DNA of 64,000 nt from Serratia rubidaea (GCA_901472405.1 LR590463.1:4588001-4652000); one strand, 5' to 3'. Positions 1 to 24,126 are shown, counted from the stretch's first letter. A program made the numbers and translations. Notes: generated by a model from the sequence alone, not told the origin.

Positions 1-685
1 GGTGGTGGCGTACGGCCTGATCCTGCCAAAGGCGGTGTTAGATATGCCGCGCCTTGGCTGCATCAACGTACATGGTTCACTGCTGCCACGCTGGCGTGGC
101 GCAGCCCCGATTCAACGCGCGCTGTGGGCGGGCGATCGGGAAACCGGCGTAACCATCATGCAGATGGATGTCGGCCTGGATACCGGCGATATGATGCATA
201 AAATCGCTTGCCCGATAGAGGCTACGGACACCAGCGCCAGCCTGTATGACAAGCTGGCCGAACTCGGCCCGCAGGGGCTGCTGGCCACGCTGCAGCAGAT
301 GGCGGACGGTACGGCGCAACGCGAGGTTCAGGACGAAGCGCTGGTGACCTACGCCGAAAAGCTGAGTAAAGAGGAGGCGCGTTTGGACTGGCGCCTGCCC
401 GCCGCACAGCTGGAACGTTGTGTTCGTGCCTTCAACCCGTGGCCGATCAGCTATTTCACCGTTGATGAACAGCCGGTGAAAGTGTGGCAAGCCCAGGCGC
501 TGACAGGCGGTAACGGTGCAGAACCCGGCACCATCTTGCAGGCGGACAAGCACGGTATTCAGGTCGCCACCGCCGAGGGTATTTTATGCCTGACGCAGCT
601 GCAGCCGGCGGGCAAAAAACCGATGTCGGCTCAGGATTTGTTAAATTCACGCCGCGAATGGTTTACGCCAGGTAATCGCCTGTAA
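1..685 (+). CDS. fmt: Methionyl-tRNA formyltransferase, C-terminal part (5' end outside window)
   Basis: Transfers a formyl group from 10-formyl-tetrahydrofolate to initiator Met-tRNA before translation starts. The window begins inside the gene; about 228 of the usual ~315 residues are present, read from base 2. The N-terminal catalytic domain is represented by [18 protein letters not shown], which contains the family HGSLLP and RGAAPIQ signatures, followed by the G-x-T motif in [18 protein letters not shown]. The C-terminal tRNA-binding domain (from about [14 protein letters not shown]) is complete and ends at a TAA. rsmB follows 73 bases downstream on the same strand, the conserved enterobacterial order (def-fmt-rsmB). 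No frame break is seen in the part present. Confidence 0.97.
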   Translation, partial: VVAYGLILPKAVLDMPRLGCINVHGSLLPRWRGAAPIQRALWAGDRETGVTIMQMDVGLDTGDMMHKIACPIEATDTSASLYDKLAELGPQGLLATLQQMADGTAQREVQDEALVTYAEKLSKEEARLDWRLPAAQLERCVRAFNPWPISYFTVDEQPVKVWQAQALTGGNGAEPGTILQADKHGIQVATAEGILCLTQLQPAGKKPMSAQDLLNSRREWFTPGNRL

Positions 686-758
686 ATCATCTTCACAGCC
701 CGGCAGACCACGCCGGGCCGTTTATTTTCCTCAAGCCGATGTCATCCAGCTTTAGCCT

Positions 759-2029
759 ATGAAAAATAATTACAACCTCCGCAGCATCGCTGCTCAAACC
801 ATCGGCCAGGTGTTGGATCAGGGGCAATCGCTCAGCACCCTGCTGCCGGCACTGAATAACAAAATTTCCGATAAGGACCGCGCCCTGCTGCAGGAACTGT
901 GCTTCGGCACGCTGCGCGTGCTGCCGCAGCTGGAGTGGTGCATCCAACAGCTGATGGCGAAACCAATGGTCGGCAAGCAGCGTACGCTGCACTACCTGCT
1001 GATGGTTGGCATGTACCAACTGCTGTATACCCGCATTCCGGCCCACGCGGCCTGGCGGAAACGGTCAATGGCGCGGTGGCGCTGAAACGTCCGCAGCTTA
1101 AAGGATTAATCAACGGCGTACTGCGCCAGTTCCAGCGCCAGCAAGAGGCGCTGATGCAACGTGCTGCCAATCATGACAGCCGCTATCTGCACCCCAGCTG
1201 GCTGCTGAAGCGCATTCAACAGGCTTACCCTGCACAGTGGCAACAGATCGTCGACGCCAATAATCAAAAGCCACCGATGTGGCTGCGGGTTAACCGCCGT
1301 CACCACAGTCGCGATGACTATCTGCAGCTGCTGGCGCAGGCCGGAATTGAGGCCGTCGCGCATGGGGAATACCCTGACGCGGTGCGCTTACTCACTCCGT
1401 GTGCGGTTAGCAGCCTGCCGGGCTTTACCGATGGCTGGGCCACGGTGCAGGATGCCTCCGCGCAAGGCTGCGTCGATCTGCTGGATCCGCAGGATGGCGA
1501 GCAGATCCTGGACCTGTGCGCGGCACCCGGCGGTAAAACCACCCATATCCTGGAAGCGGCGCCGCAGGCACACGTTATGGCCGTGGATATTGATGAGCAG
1601 CGTCTGAGCCGGGTAAAAGAAAACCTGCAGCGTTTACAGTGCCACGCCGAGGTCAAACAGGGCGATGGCCGTACGCCGCAGCAGTGGTGCGGTGATAAAC
1701 AGTTTGATCGCATTCTGTTGGACGCCCCTTGCTCCGCCACCGGCGTGATTCGCCGTCATCCGGATATTAAATGGCTGCGCCGCGATAGCGACATCGCCGA
1801 ACTGGCCAGCCTGCAGGCGGAAATTCTTGATGCCATTTGGCCACACCTGAAGAGCGGCGGCGTGATGGTTTATGCCACCTGTTCGATCTTACCGCAAGAA
1901 AATAGCCAGCAGTTGCAGGCCTTCCTGCAGCGCCATAACGACGCCAGCCTGGTCGGTGTCGAACGGCAGAACCTTCCTCACCCTGAAGATGGCGATGGCT
2001 TCTTTTACGCTAAGCTGATTAAAATGTAA
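759..2029 (+). CDS. rsmB: 16S rRNA (cytosine-967-C5)-methyltransferase, one frame break
   Basis: Methylates C967 of 16S rRNA using S-adenosylmethionine. The N-terminal NusB-like RNA-binding domain ([17 protein letters not shown] onward) is read in one frame up to ...YTRIPAHAA, and the rest ([16 protein letters not shown] onward) continues in the next frame. One C appears missing in the run at about 1049-1051, since GCC-CTG-GCG would restore the expected HAALAETV. Corrected length is about 423 residues, close to the usual 429. The catalytic part shows the SAM site [15 protein letters not shown], the acidic loop [12 protein letters not shown], the [18 protein letters not shown] motif with one catalytic cysteine, and [11 protein letters not shown] with the other. 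A sequencing error is far likelier than a real mutation because everything downstream is intact. Confidence 0.95.
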
Positions 2030-2083
2030 TTCTCCGGGCGTAGCATTACGCCCTCAGCCTTGCAGTGTGAAGCAGAGAACACG

Positions 2084-3460
2084 ATGAAAATAATTATTCT
2101 TGGCGCGGGCCAGGTCGGCGGGACACTGGCGGAAAACCTGGTTGGTGAAAATAACGATATCACCGTGGTAGATACCGATACGAACCGCCTGCGTCAGCTG
2201 CAGGACAAATTCGACCTACGCGTGGTGCAGGGGCACGGTTCCTACCCGCGCGTGCTGCGTGAGGCCGGTGCGGAAGACGCCGATATGCTGGTTGCCGTCA
2301 CCAATTCGGATGAGACCAATATGGTGGCCTGTCAGATCGCCTATTCGCTGTTTAATACGCCAAACCGCATCGCACGCATCCGTGCTCCGGAATATATCCG
2401 TGAATCGGAGAAGCTCTTCCTGCCGGAAGCGGTGCCGATCGATCATCTGATCTCACCGGAACAGCTGGTTATCGACTATATCTACAAGCTGATTGAGTAT
2501 CCCGGCGCCCTGCAGGTGGTCAACTTTGCCGAGGGTAAGGTTAGCATTGCCGCAGTGAAAGCCTATTACGGCGGCCCGTTGGTGGGCAATGCACTGTCCT
2601 CGATGCGCGAGCATATGCCGCATATCGATACACGCGTTGCCGCCATTTTCCGCCAGGATCGCCCTATCCGCCCGCAAGGCTCGACGATTATCGAAGCCGG
2701 TGATGAGGTGTTCTTCGTCGCGGCATCGCAGCATATCCGTGCGGTAATGAGTGAACTGCAGCGGCTGGAAAAACCTTACAAGCGCATTATGATCGTCGGC
2801 GGCGGTAACGTCGGCGCCGGCCTGGCTGCCAAGCTGGAAAAGGATTACAACGTCAAACTGATCGAACGTAATCAACAGCGGGCGGCAGAACTGGCGGAAC
2901 AGCTGCACGACACCATTGTCTTTTATGGCGATGCGTCCGATCAGGAGCTGCTGGCAGAAGAGCATGTCGATCAGGTCGACGTGTTTATCGCCATAACCAA
3001 CGATGATGAAGCCAATATCATGTCCGCCATGCTGGCCAAGCGTCTGGGCGCCAAAAAGGTCATGGTGCTGATACAGCGCCGTGCCTATGTCGACCTGGTG
3101 CAGGGCAGCGTGATCGATATTGCCATTTCACCGCAGCAGGCGACCATCTCCGCCTTGCTGGGTCACGTGCGTAAAGCGGACATCGTCAGCGTTTCCTCAC
3201 TGCGTCGCGGCGTTGCTGAAGCTATTGAAGCCATTGCTCACGGCGACGAAAGCACCTCCAAAGTGGTCGGCCGTAGCGTAGAAGAAATTAAACTGCCGCC
3301 AGGCACCACCATTGGCGCTATCGTGCGTGGCGACGATGTCATTATCGCCAGCGGTAATAGTAAAATTGAGCAAGGTGACCACGTCATTATGTTCATCACC
3401 GATAAAAAATTTGTACCGGACGTCGAGCGTTTATTCCAGCCGAGTCCATTCTTCCTGTAG
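2084..3460 (+). CDS. trkA: Trk potassium uptake system NAD-binding regulator TrkA
   Basis: Peripheral membrane component of the TrkH/TrkG K+ uptake system; binds NAD(H) and gates the channel. The protein has 458 residues, exactly the E. coli length, arranged as two tandem RCK units. The first Rossmann motif is [17 protein letters not shown] at residues 3-19 and the second is [20 protein letters not shown] near residue 235; each is followed by a TrkA_C domain. I chose the ATG at 2084 ([10 protein letters not shown]) over an in-frame ATG at 2060 because the family begins directly at the Rossmann strand. It follows rsmB by 54 bases, the usual order. Confidence 0.98.
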   Translation: MKIIILGAGQVGGTLAENLVGENNDITVVDTDTNRLRQLQDKFDLRVVQGHGSYPRVLREAGAEDADMLVAVTNSDETNMVACQIAYSLFNTPNRIARIRAPEYIRESEKLFLPEAVPIDHLISPEQLVIDYIYKLIEYPGALQVVNFAEGKVSIAAVKAYYGGPLVGNALSSMREHMPHIDTRVAAIFRQDRPIRPQGSTIIEAGDEVFFVAASQHIRAVMSELQRLEKPYKRIMIVGGGNVGAGLAAKLEKDYNVKLIERNQQRAAELAEQLHDTIVFYGDASDQELLAEEHVDQVDVFIAITNDDEANIMSAMLAKRLGAKKVMVLIQRRAYVDLVQGSVIDIAISPQQATISALLGHVRKADIVSVSSLRRGVAEAIEAIAHGDESTSKVVGRSVEEIKLPPGTTIGAIVRGDDVIIASGNSKIEQGDHVIMFITDKKFVPDVERLFQPSPFFL

Positions 3461-3578
3461 CTATTGTGTAGTCTGTTTGAGAAACGTAAGAGACAAGATA
3501 CAAACTTTTCTCTGCGAATTGTGGCAAAGGGAAGTTGCTTTGTTAAACTTGAGTTATTAATTTTGCGAGGGGTGTTCT

Positions 3579-3992
3579 ATGAGTATGTTGAAAGAGTTCC
3601 GCGAATTTGCCATGCGTGGCAATGTTGTTGACCTGGCCGTTGGTGTCATTATTGGTGCTGCGTTCGGTAAGATCGTATCGTCATTCGTTGCCGATATCAT
3701 CATGCCGCCGCTGGGTTTACTGATCGGCGGTGTCGATTTCAAACAGTTCCACTTGGTATTACGCGAAGCGCAGGGTGAAATCCCGGCGGTAGTGATGAAC
3801 TACGGCGCCTTTATCCAGACGGTATTTGATTTTGTCATTGTGGCCTTCGCTATTTTCCTGGCGATTAAGCTGATGAACAAAATGCGCCGCAAACAGGAAG
3901 AGAAACCGGCGGCTCCGCCAGCGCCAAGCGCGGAAGAGAAGCTGCTGACGGAAATTCGCGATCTGTTAGCTAAAGATCAGCCGAAAGCCTAA
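3579..3992 (+). CDS. mscL: Large-conductance mechanosensitive channel MscL
   Basis: Inner membrane emergency valve that opens on hypo-osmotic shock. The 137-residue product matches the E. coli length (136). It shows the amphipathic N-terminus [20 protein letters not shown], the first transmembrane helix with pore-lining glycines ([20 protein letters not shown]), a periplasmic loop, the second helix ([20 protein letters not shown]) and the charged cytoplasmic helix with the RRKQEE cluster and a C-terminal LLTEIRDLL. The start has a GAGGGG Shine-Dalgarno at about 3568-3573. trkA lies 118 bases upstream and a bidirectional terminator follows at 4013-4040. Confidence 0.98.
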   Translation: MSMLKEFREFAMRGNVVDLAVGVIIGAAFGKIVSSFVADIIMPPLGLLIGGVDFKQFHLVLREAQGEIPAVVMNYGAFIQTVFDFVIVAFAIFLAIKLMNKMRRKQEEKPAAPPAPSAEEKLLTEIRDLLAKDQPKA

Positions 3993-4012
3993 GTACACTC
4001 CCGTTATTGATC

Positions 4013-4040
4013 AAAAAAGCCCTCGCTAGAGGGCTTTTTT
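4013..4040. terminator. Bidirectional Rho-independent terminator between mscL and arfA
   Basis: Six A residues, the stem GCCCTC (4019-4024), loop GCTA, the complementary GAGGGC (4029-4034) and six T residues. The symmetric A and T tracts let it stop mscL on + and arfA on -. Confidence 0.93.
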
Positions 4041-4045
4041 ATACC

Positions 4046-4252
4046 TTAAAACCAGAAGGCCAGTGGTAAATAATCGCCTGATTGTTTACCACTGGCCTCC
4101 CAGTTTGCCCCTTTGCCGTGTTTTTCTTTACGCCGGTAGCTGCCTTTCCCTTTGCTATTCTTCTCCACCCGCTGGCGGAATAAGGGATCGTGCAATAACG
4201 CTTCAAGCGCGTTGTCTTGTATCTTGCCTTTGGTGTGACGGTATTTCGTCAT
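4046..4252 (-). CDS. arfA: Alternative ribosome-rescue factor A
   Basis: Recruits release factor 2 to ribosomes stalled on non-stop mRNA when trans-translation fails. The start chosen is ATG at 4252 ([20 protein letters not shown]), giving 68 residues; the family core [25 protein letters not shown] and the [11 protein letters not shown] region are present. The last 15-17 codons lie inside a long hairpin (4057-4098). In E. coli the arfA mRNA is cut by RNase III in such a hairpin, giving a truncated active protein whose synthesis depends on tmRNA status; full-length protein has a hydrophobic tail that is degraded. The hydrophobic end here (YLPLAFWF) fits that scheme. zntR lies just upstream on the same strand. 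Confidence 0.93.
   Translation of the reverse strand: MTKYRHTKGKIQDNALEALLHDPLFRQRVEKNSKGKGSYRRKEKHGKGANWEASGKQSGDYLPLAFWF
4057..4098 (-). promoter_or_regulatory. Hairpin inside the arfA coding region, probable RNase III site
   Basis: A perfect 14-base inverted repeat: AGGCCAGTGGTAAA at 4057-4070 pairs with TTTACCACTGGCCT at 4085-4098. The loop extends the stem by four more pairs (AATC 4072-4075 with GATT 4080-4083) after one mismatch, leaving a GCCT loop. In the mRNA it covers codons about 52-66 of 68. Position and form match the RNase III-cleaved hairpin described for E. coli arfA, which makes the transcript non-stop on purpose. Confidence 0.85.
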
Positions 4253-4326
4253 GGTATTACTCCTGATATTAGGATGGATATAAATCGGGCAGATAATAGC
4301 GCCGAACAGAAACAAATAACAGCGGT

Positions 4327-4767
4327 TCAGCAGTGATGCCCCGCTTTTTTGTCGCTGCCGTCGCTGGCCCCCTGTTCCAGGGCTTCAAGAATAGAGCAAT
4401 AGGTGCTGGTATGTGCGCTGCCGCAGCAGGCATCGCTCAAGCGCCGTAATGACTCCCGCATCCGCGTCAGCTCCAGCAGTTTCTGCTCCACTTCCTGCAA
4501 ACGCGCATCCACAATGGATTTTGATTCCTGGCAGGTGTGATGTTCAGGATCCACGCGGATCGACAGCAGTTCGGCGATAGTTTCCAGGGTAAAGCCCAGC
4601 TGCTTGGCATAACGAATAAAGCGCAGGCGTTGTAAGTCCTGCTCGCTATACAGGCGGTAACCCCCTTCGGTCCGCACGTTGTGCGCCATCATGCCCTGCT
4701 TTTCATAATAACGCACGGTATCCGGCGTAACGCCCGCGAGCTTGGCGAGCTGGCCAATTTTAAACAT
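4327..4767 (-). CDS. zntR: MerR-family Zn(II)-responsive regulator ZntR
   Basis: Activates the Zn/Cd/Pb export ATPase gene zntA on excess zinc. The 146-residue product has the MerR winged helix at the N-terminus ([25 protein letters not shown]), a central dimerisation coiled coil, and a metal-binding end with Cys in TCQES, the adjacent pair in [13 protein letters not shown] and a terminal GHHC, the cysteine/histidine pattern of ZntR rather than CueR or SoxR. Its start codon overlaps the stop of yhdN by one base (TAATG), so the two are co-transcribed. Target zntA is not in the window. Confidence 0.95.
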   Translation of the reverse strand: MFKIGQLAKLAGVTPDTVRYYEKQGMMAHNVRTEGGYRLYSEQDLQRLRFIRYAKQLGFTLETIAELLSIRVDPEHHTCQESKSIVDARLQEVEQKLLELTRMRESLRRLSDACCGSAHTSTYCSILEALEQGASDGSDKKAGHHC

Positions 4768-5141
4768 TAGCTTTCCTCCGGCCCAAATTTACCATTAATC
4801 ACCTGATGGTACTCACCATGCAGGAAATCGGTACTCATCCCGGCTTGCTGCAAACGATATTCCAACAGCGCCATGCGCTTGCTTAATGCAACGTAGTCAG
4901 GGTGTTCACTGTTAATTTCCTGCAGCAAGGCAGCAATGGTCAACGCTTCCTTACGGGCCTCTAATTCCGGCGGCAGATAACCGGCGTTCTTTAACAGGCG
5001 AAAGCCGGAACGCAGTTCTGCCGGCACCGCACTGTCATCGTCAAGTTCCAGCGGTTTGCCTTGGCCTGGTAAGTTCTCAAACTCACCGTTATCTTGCGCG
5101 TCACGAATATGGCGTTCAGCCCACTCATCGAGTAACCACAT
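4767..5141 (-). CDS. yhdN: DUF1992 (DnaJ-C28-like) protein YhdN
   Basis: Function unknown. The 124-residue product starts at ATG 5141 (MWLLDEWAERHIRDAQDNGE), matching the start of the E. coli protein; an upstream in-frame codon at 5159 would add six residues with no family support. The DUF1992 hallmark FENLPGQGKPLELDDDS is at residues 21-37, followed by ELRSGFRLLKNAGYLPPELE and a helical tail. The zinc regulator zntR follows directly with a one-base overlap, the conserved enterobacterial arrangement, but this says nothing certain about function. Confidence 0.92.
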   Translation of the reverse strand: MWLLDEWAERHIRDAQDNGEFENLPGQGKPLELDDDSAVPAELRSGFRLLKNAGYLPPELEARKEALTIAALLQEINSEHPDYVALSKRMALLEYRLQQAGMSTDFLHGEYHQVINGKFGPEES

Positions 5142-5241
5142 TGTATGATTCCTCAGCATGCAATCTTTGCGCTAGCATAGCGGATAGGGAGGGGGATCTT
5201 AAAGCAGATAACCGGAGGGCAGCACAATTGGCTGTGAATAG

Positions 5242-5277
5242 GCGTAAAAAAACCGGGCAAGCCCGGTTTTTTTACGC
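5242..5277 (-). terminator. Terminator of the alpha (rpsM-rplQ) operon
   Basis: A perfect 17-base inverted repeat (5242-5258 with 5261-5277, loop AA) made of a GC-rich CCGGGC core flanked by seven A and seven T residues. It lies 10 bases past the rplQ stop and would work in both directions. Confidence 0.95.
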
Positions 5278-5286
5278 TTCTACAGA

Positions 5287-5700
<414 letters not shown>

Positions 5701-5716
5701 TTAACCTGTGATCCGG

Positions 5717-6706
5717 TTACTCGTCAGCAATGCTTGCCGGCGGCCAGTTTTCCAGGCGCATGCCCAGAGACAGACCACGTGAGGCCAGCACGTCTTTAAT
5801 CTCGGTAAGAGATTTTTTACCCAGGTTCGGCGTTTTCAGCAACTCAACCTCGGTACGCTGTACCAGATCACCGATGTAGTGGATAGCTTCTGCCTTGAGG
5901 CAGTTAGCAGAGCGGACAGTCAATTCCAGATCGTCAACAGGGCGCAGCAGGATCGGATCGAATTCTGGTTTCTCTTCTTTCACTTCCGGCTGACGTACAT
6001 CACGTAAGTCAACGAAAGCTTCCAGTTGTTCTGCCAGAATGGTTGCCGCACGGCGGATCGCCTCTTCAGGATCGATCGTGCCATTGGTTTCCATTTCGAT
6101 GACCAGCTTGTCCAGGTCAGTACGCTGTTCTACACGCGCAGCTTCAACATTGTAGGCAATACGCTCTACAGGGCTGTAGCAGGCGTCAACCAACAGACGA
6201 CCGATTGGGCGCTCATCTTCTTCCGAATGAATTCGGGCAGAAGCCGGCACATAACCACGACCACGCTGAACTTTGATACGCATGCTGATAGCAGCGTTTT
6301 CATCGGTCAGGTGGCAGATAACGTGCTGCGGCTTGACGATTTCGACATCACCATCATGGGTAATGTCGGCAGCGGTCACAGGGCCAATGCCAGATTTATT
6401 CAGGGTAAGAATAACTTCATCTTTGCCTTGAACTCTCACCGCCAGCCCTTTCAGGTTGAGCAGGATTTCCAGGATGTCTTCCTGTACGCCTTCTTTGGTG
6501 CTGTACTCATGCAGTACACCATCAATCTCAACCTCGGTCACCGCGCAACCCGGCATAGATGAAAGCAGAATACGGCGCAGTGCGTTGCCAAGAGTATGGC
6601 CAAAGCCACGCTCTAAAGGCTCAAGGGTCACCTTGGCGTGCGTCGAACTGACTTGCTCGATATCTACCAGGCGCGGTTTTAGAAACTCTGTCACAGAACC
6701 CTGCAT
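5717..6706 (-). CDS. rpoA: RNA polymerase alpha subunit
   Basis: Scaffold for RNA polymerase assembly and contact for promoter UP elements and activators. The 329-residue product is the exact E. coli length and starts [20 protein letters not shown]. The N-terminal domain (about 1-235) has the dimer and beta-contact segment [17 protein letters not shown]; the C-terminal domain (about 250-329) has the DNA-binding helix region [18 protein letters not shown] with Arg265 and the [19 protein letters not shown] segment. It sits between rpsD and rplQ as in all enterobacteria. Confidence 0.99.
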
Positions 6707-6731
6707 TGTGTCCTCTCTTTGGTACTAAGCT

Positions 6732-7370
<639 letters not shown>

Positions 7371-7382
7371 CTAAAAGCTGCG

Positions 7383-7775
<393 letters not shown>

Positions 7776-7788
7776 TCAATCACCCCGA

Positions 7789-8145
7789 TTATTTCTTGAT
7801 CGGCTTACGCGGACCCTTACGGGTACGTGCGTTAGTCTTAGTACGCTGACCGCGAACTGGCAGACCACGACGATGACGCAAACCACGATAGCAACCAAGG
7901 TCCATCAGACGCTTGATGCTCAGGGTAACTTCACGGCGCAGATCACCTTCAACAGTGTATTTGGCGACAGCTTCACGCAGCTGTTCAATCTGCTCTTCAG
8001 ACAGCTCACTGATCTTAACATGTTCAGCAATACCAGTCGCAGCACAGATAGCCTGTGAGCGGGTTTTGCCGATGCCGAAAATCGACGTTAAGGCGATTAC
8101 GGTATGTTTATGATCAGGAATGTTAATGCCTGCTATACGGGCCAC
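7789..8145 (-). CDS. rpsM: 30S ribosomal protein S13
   Basis: Head protein of the 30S subunit that contacts the P-site tRNA and bridges to L5. The 118-residue product starts [20 protein letters not shown], with the S13 signature [20 protein letters not shown] near the C-terminus and the usual lysine-rich end [10 protein letters not shown]. First gene of the alpha operon; the leader at 8146-8226 carries the region that S4 binds in E. coli. Confidence 0.99.
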   Translation of the reverse strand: MARIAGINIPDHKHTVIALTSIFGIGKTRSQAICAATGIAEHVKISELSEEQIEQLREAVAKYTVEGDLRREVTLSIKRLMDLGCYRGLRHRRGLPVRGQRTKTNARTRKGPRKPIKK

Positions 8146-8226
8146 TATGCACTCCTACTTAGTTTTACAGCAACACCATTCTGAAAAGCCCGTTTTCAGG
8201 ATACTCAAATAGTGTCACAGTTACAT
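8146..8226 (-). promoter_or_regulatory. Alpha operon leader (S4 translational repression region)
   Basis: In E. coli the rpsM leader forms a pseudoknot that S4 binds to repress the operon. The same features are here on -: a hairpin CTGAAAA/TTTTCAG around a CGGGC loop, the flanking GAGTATC, and AGTAGGAGTGCATA running into the rpsM start. The wording closely follows the E. coli leader, while sequence farther upstream differs. The assignment rests on remembered homology, not on folding. Confidence 0.72.
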
Positions 8227-8256
8227 AAAAAAGATTGGCTGGCTAATCTAGCCAGC
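8227..8256 (-). terminator. Terminator of the spc operon after rpmJ
   Basis: On the minus strand GCTGGCTA (8256-8249), loop GAT, TAGCCAGC (8245-8238), then CAATC and six T residues. It lies 36 bases past the rpmJ stop, before the alpha leader. Confidence 0.85.
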
Positions 8257-8291
8257 TCAACCCAACTTTGCAAGAAAAATATGCGAGATAA

Positions 8292-9774
<1,483 letters not shown>

Positions 9775-9782
9775 CAGCTCAC

Positions 9783-10217
9783 TTATTCCTCAATTTTACC
9801 GCCAGCAGCTTCGATAGCAGCACGAGCGCCTTTGGTGACACGCAGACCACGCAGGGTAACCGGACGAGCGATTTCGCCAGAAAGCATAACTTTCACGAAT
9901 TCGATCTGGGTACCAACAACGTTAGCGGCTTTCAGCGTGTTCAGGTCGATAACATCGCCTTCAATCAGAGCCAGTTCAGACAGACGTACTTCTGCCGTGA
10001 TCATCGCTTTGCGTGAAGTGAAGCCGAATTTCGGCAAACGACGGTACAGAGGCATCTGACCACCTTCGAAACCACGACGTACGCCACCGCCAGAACGAGA
10101 CTTCTGACCTTTGTGACCACGGCCGCCGGTTTTACCCAGGCCAGAACCAATACCACGACCTACACGCTTCGGCGCATGCTTGGCACCTTCAGCCGGAGAC
10201 AGAGTATTTAAACGCAT
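9783..10217 (-). CDS. rplO: 50S ribosomal protein L15
   Basis: Large-subunit assembly protein with a long basic extension. The product is 144 residues, the E. coli length, starting [20 protein letters not shown]; it has the glycine-rich [22 protein letters not shown] extension in successive segments and the fold ending in [18 protein letters not shown]. It is flanked by rpmD and secY. Confidence 0.99.
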   Translation of the reverse strand: MRLNTLSPAEGAKHAPKRVGRGIGSGLGKTGGRGHKGQKSRSGGGVRRGFEGGQMPLYRRLPKFGFTSRKAMITAEVRLSELALIEGDVIDLNTLKAANVVGTQIEFVKVMLSGEIARPVTLRGLRVTKGARAAIEAAGGKIEE

Positions 10218-10220
10218 CTG

Positions 10221-11286
<1,066 letters not shown>

Positions 11287-11820
11287 TTACTTCTTCTTAG
11301 CCTCTTTGGTACGCACGACTTCGTCGGCGTAACGGACACCCTTGCCTTTGTAAGGCTCAGGACGACGGTAGGCACGCAGCTCTGCAGCAACCTGGCCAAT
11401 AACCTGCTTATCAGCGCCTTTCAGCACGATTTCAGTTTGGCTTGGGCATTCAGCAGTAACACCTGCTGGCAGCTGATGGTCAACCGGGTGTGAGAAACCT
11501 AATGACAGGTTAATCACATTGCCTTTGACCGCTGCGCGATAACCAACACCTACCAGTTGAAGCTTCTTGGAGAAGCCTTCGGTAACACCGATAACCATTG
11601 CGTTCAGCAGAGCGCGCGTGGTGCCCGCCTGGGCCCAAGCGTTCGCGAAACCTTCGCGCGGAGCGAAAGTCAGTGCGTTTTCTTCTTGCTTAACGATAAC
11701 GGCATCGTGGACTGTACGAGTCAGCTCGCCGTTTTTACCCTTAATCGAAATAACCTGACCGTTGAGTTTTACCTCTACGCCGGCAGGAATGACGACGGGT
11801 GCTTTTGCAACACGAGACAT
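11287..11820 (-). CDS. rplF: 50S ribosomal protein L6
   Basis: Large-subunit protein near the factor-binding stalk base. The 177-residue product has two duplicated L6 domains and the C-terminal signature [20 protein letters not shown]. It starts [20 protein letters not shown], the family start. Spacing to rplR is 9 bases. Confidence 0.99.
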   Translation of the reverse strand: MSRVAKAPVVIPAGVEVKLNGQVISIKGKNGELTRTVHDAVIVKQEENALTFAPREGFANAWAQAGTTRALLNAMVIGVTEGFSKKLQLVGVGYRAAVKGNVINLSLGFSHPVDHQLPAGVTAECPSQTEIVLKGADKQVIGQVAAELRAYRRPEPYKGKGVRYADEVVRTKEAKKK

Positions 11821-11834
11821 TCTTTCCTCCCGAA

Positions 11835-12233
<399 letters not shown>

Positions 12234-12260
12234 TTACTCCCGTGATTCAATTGGTGACAA

Positions 12261-12569
<309 letters not shown>

Positions 12570-12580
12570 TTAACCCTGCC

Positions 12581-13843
<1,263 letters not shown>

Positions 13844-13866
13844 CTAATGTCAACTACTACTTTAAA

Positions 13867-13944
13867 GACCTAAGAAATTTAGGTCGTTGAAAAGCCCCAT
13901 AACTGAGGGCGCAGCATTATAACACCGCTTCCTTAGGATGGGTA
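13867..13944 (-). promoter_or_regulatory. spc operon promoter and leader
   Basis: On the minus strand GCGGTGTTATAATGC gives a perfect -10 TATAAT (13921-13916), with only a weak -35 about 17 bases upstream. The surrounding bases match the E. coli spc promoter as I recall it. The transcript leader contains a hairpin, GACCTAA (13867-13873) pairing with TTAGGTC (13879-13885), at the place where E. coli also has a small inverted repeat. Confidence 0.85.
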
Positions 13945-13979
13945 GAAAAAATAAACGGCTCATTTTCTGAGCCGTTTAT
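13945..13979 (-). terminator. Terminator of the S10 operon after rpsQ
   Basis: A 12-base inverted repeat, ATAAACGGCTCA (13951-13962) with TGAGCCGTTTAT (13968-13979), followed on the minus strand by a run of six T residues. It lies 22 bases past the rpsQ stop and directly before the spc promoter. Confidence 0.92.
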
Positions 13980-14001
13980 CAAGTGAGAGCCAGCTACTCT
14001 A

Positions 14002-15927
<1,926 letters not shown>

Positions 15928-15932
15928 CTACC

Positions 15933-16214
<282 letters not shown>

Positions 16215-16225
16215 TTATCCTCTAA

Positions 16226-18623
<2,398 letters not shown>

Positions 18624-18643
18624 TCAATCGCTCAATGACCTGA

Positions 18644-19166
<523 letters not shown>

Positions 19167-19308
19167 GGCGCAGATGAAAATATGCGCAGAATATCGGCGT
19201 TTTCGTGACATGGATGGGGATTGATGCGGATGGAAACAAAACGGCGGGCGCTACCTGCCCTGCCGGCAACCAGGCTGCCGGCGGTTCAGTGGCAGGCGAC
19301 GGGTTACG

Positions 19309-19788
19309 TCACTCTTTACGCTCCAGCACCTGGGCCTGTGCGTAATTTTGAATACCCAGCCGCTGGATAAGGTCCAGCTCGGTTTCCAGCCAGTCGATAT
19401 GCTCTTCTTCATCCGCCAGAATCTCAATCATCAGATCGCGGCTGACATAGTCATGGATGGAGTCGGCGTAGGCGATGCCTTCACGCAAGTTCTTGGCGCC
19501 ATCCAGCTCCAGCGCCAGATCCGAGCGCAGCATCTCCTCAATATCTTCACCGATATTCAGTTTGCCGAGATCTTGTAAATTCGGGATGCCTTCCAGAAAC
19601 AAAATACGCTCGATATAGCGATCGGCGTGCTTCATTTCATCGATGGACTCGTGATATTCCTTGTCGTTGAGGCGCATTAAGCCCCAATTCTTGAACATGC
19701 GGGCGTGTAGGAAGTATTGATTGATGGCAACCAACTCGTTGCCGAGCAGTTTGTTGAGATGCGCAATGATCTTTTTATCGCCTTTCAT
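19309..19788 (-). CDS. bfr: Bacterioferritin
   Basis: Haem-containing 24-mer iron store. The 159-residue product starts at ATG 19788 ([20 protein letters not shown]); an upstream in-frame extension to 19836 lacks family support. Ferroxidase ligands Glu18 (NELVAINQY), Glu51 and His54 (DEMKHADRY), Glu94 and Glu127/His130 ([13 protein letters not shown]) and the haem-ligand Met52 (in DEMKH) are present. bfd lies 74 bases upstream on the same strand, the usual pair for storage and release. Confidence 0.98.
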   Translation of the reverse strand: MKGDKKIIAHLNKLLGNELVAINQYFLHARMFKNWGLMRLNDKEYHESIDEMKHADRYIERILFLEGIPNLQDLGKLNIGEDIEEMLRSDLALELDGAKNLREGIAYADSIHDYVSRDLMIEILADEEEHIDWLETELDLIQRLGIQNYAQAQVLERKE

Positions 19789-19862
19789 AAGGTATTCCTC
19801 CTGACCAGTTCTAAAAGTGTAGAACCTGTGCGTCAAGAGTCAAAAAATGACCTTACCTTCTG

Positions 19863-20057
19863 TTAGGCAACTTCATGCATATGAATAATGGCTGCGCGTT
19901 CCTCCACCATAATCTGACGTGCCTGGCGAATGCATTTCCCGCAGTCACTACCAATCGGCACCAGGTCTCGCAGCTGCTTCATGGTATGGGGGCTGTGCTG
20001 ACGCACCGCTTTACGAATTGCTTTGTCAGTCACGGCATTACACAGGCATACGTACAT
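19863..20057 (-). CDS. bfd: Bacterioferritin-associated ferredoxin
   Basis: A 64-residue [2Fe-2S] protein that reduces bacterioferritin haem so that stored iron is released under iron starvation. The four cluster cysteines are in the Bfd pattern: C4 and C6 ([14 protein letters not shown]), C38 and C41 ([10 protein letters not shown]). A Fur-box-like sequence lies upstream at 20091-20111, as expected for an iron-starvation gene. bfr follows downstream. Confidence 0.97.
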   Translation of the reverse strand: MYVCLCNAVTDKAIRKAVRQHSPHTMKQLRDLVPIGSDCGKCIRQARQIMVEERAAIIHMHEVA

Positions 20058-20090
20058 AGGAGACTCACTTCTTAACCTTTGAGTAAGTCT

Positions 20091-20111
20091 AAATAAGAAT
20101 GCTTTTTATTT
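20091..20111 (-). promoter_or_regulatory. Candidate Fur box upstream of bfd
   Basis: Read on the minus strand, this 21-base stretch matches the imperfect palindrome AAATGAGA-ATCATTCTCATTT at 17 of 21 positions by my alignment; the right half AGCATTCTTATTT is the best part. It lies 34 bases upstream of the bfd start. bfd is Fur-repressed in E. coli. Confidence 0.5.
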
Positions 20112-20136
20112 CAATTAAGATTTGCACAATTTGTAT

Positions 20137-20160
20137 AAAAAAAGGGCACCGAAGTGCCCT
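20137..20160 (-). terminator. Terminator of the str-tufA transcript
   Basis: AGGGCAC (20143-20149), loop CGAA, GTGCCCT (20154-20160), with a run of A residues at 20137-20143 that becomes a T tract on the minus strand. It lies 29 bases past the tufA stop. Confidence 0.93.
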
Positions 20161-20188
20161 CTTTATTGTGTTGATAAATTATCAGCGA

Positions 20189-21430
<1,242 letters not shown>

Positions 21431-21443
21431 TTAACCCTAAGGC

Positions 21444-23566
<2,123 letters not shown>

Positions 23567-23654
23567 CTATTGCCTTAGGCGTTCAAGTTCAGTTAACCCA
23601 AGCGGGTGAGCTTCTTGAAGCGCCCGCTTGGTTAGCATAACTACAGCGTGGTGA

Positions 23655-24126
<472 letters not shown>

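Noticed and set aside
759..2029. Calling rsmB, fusA, rpsC and other broken genes pseudogenes or programmed frameshifts
   Set aside because: The breaks are scattered, hit essential genes, lack slippery sequence with a downstream stop-and-structure arrangement, and often occur in compensating pairs. Sequencing error explains them better.
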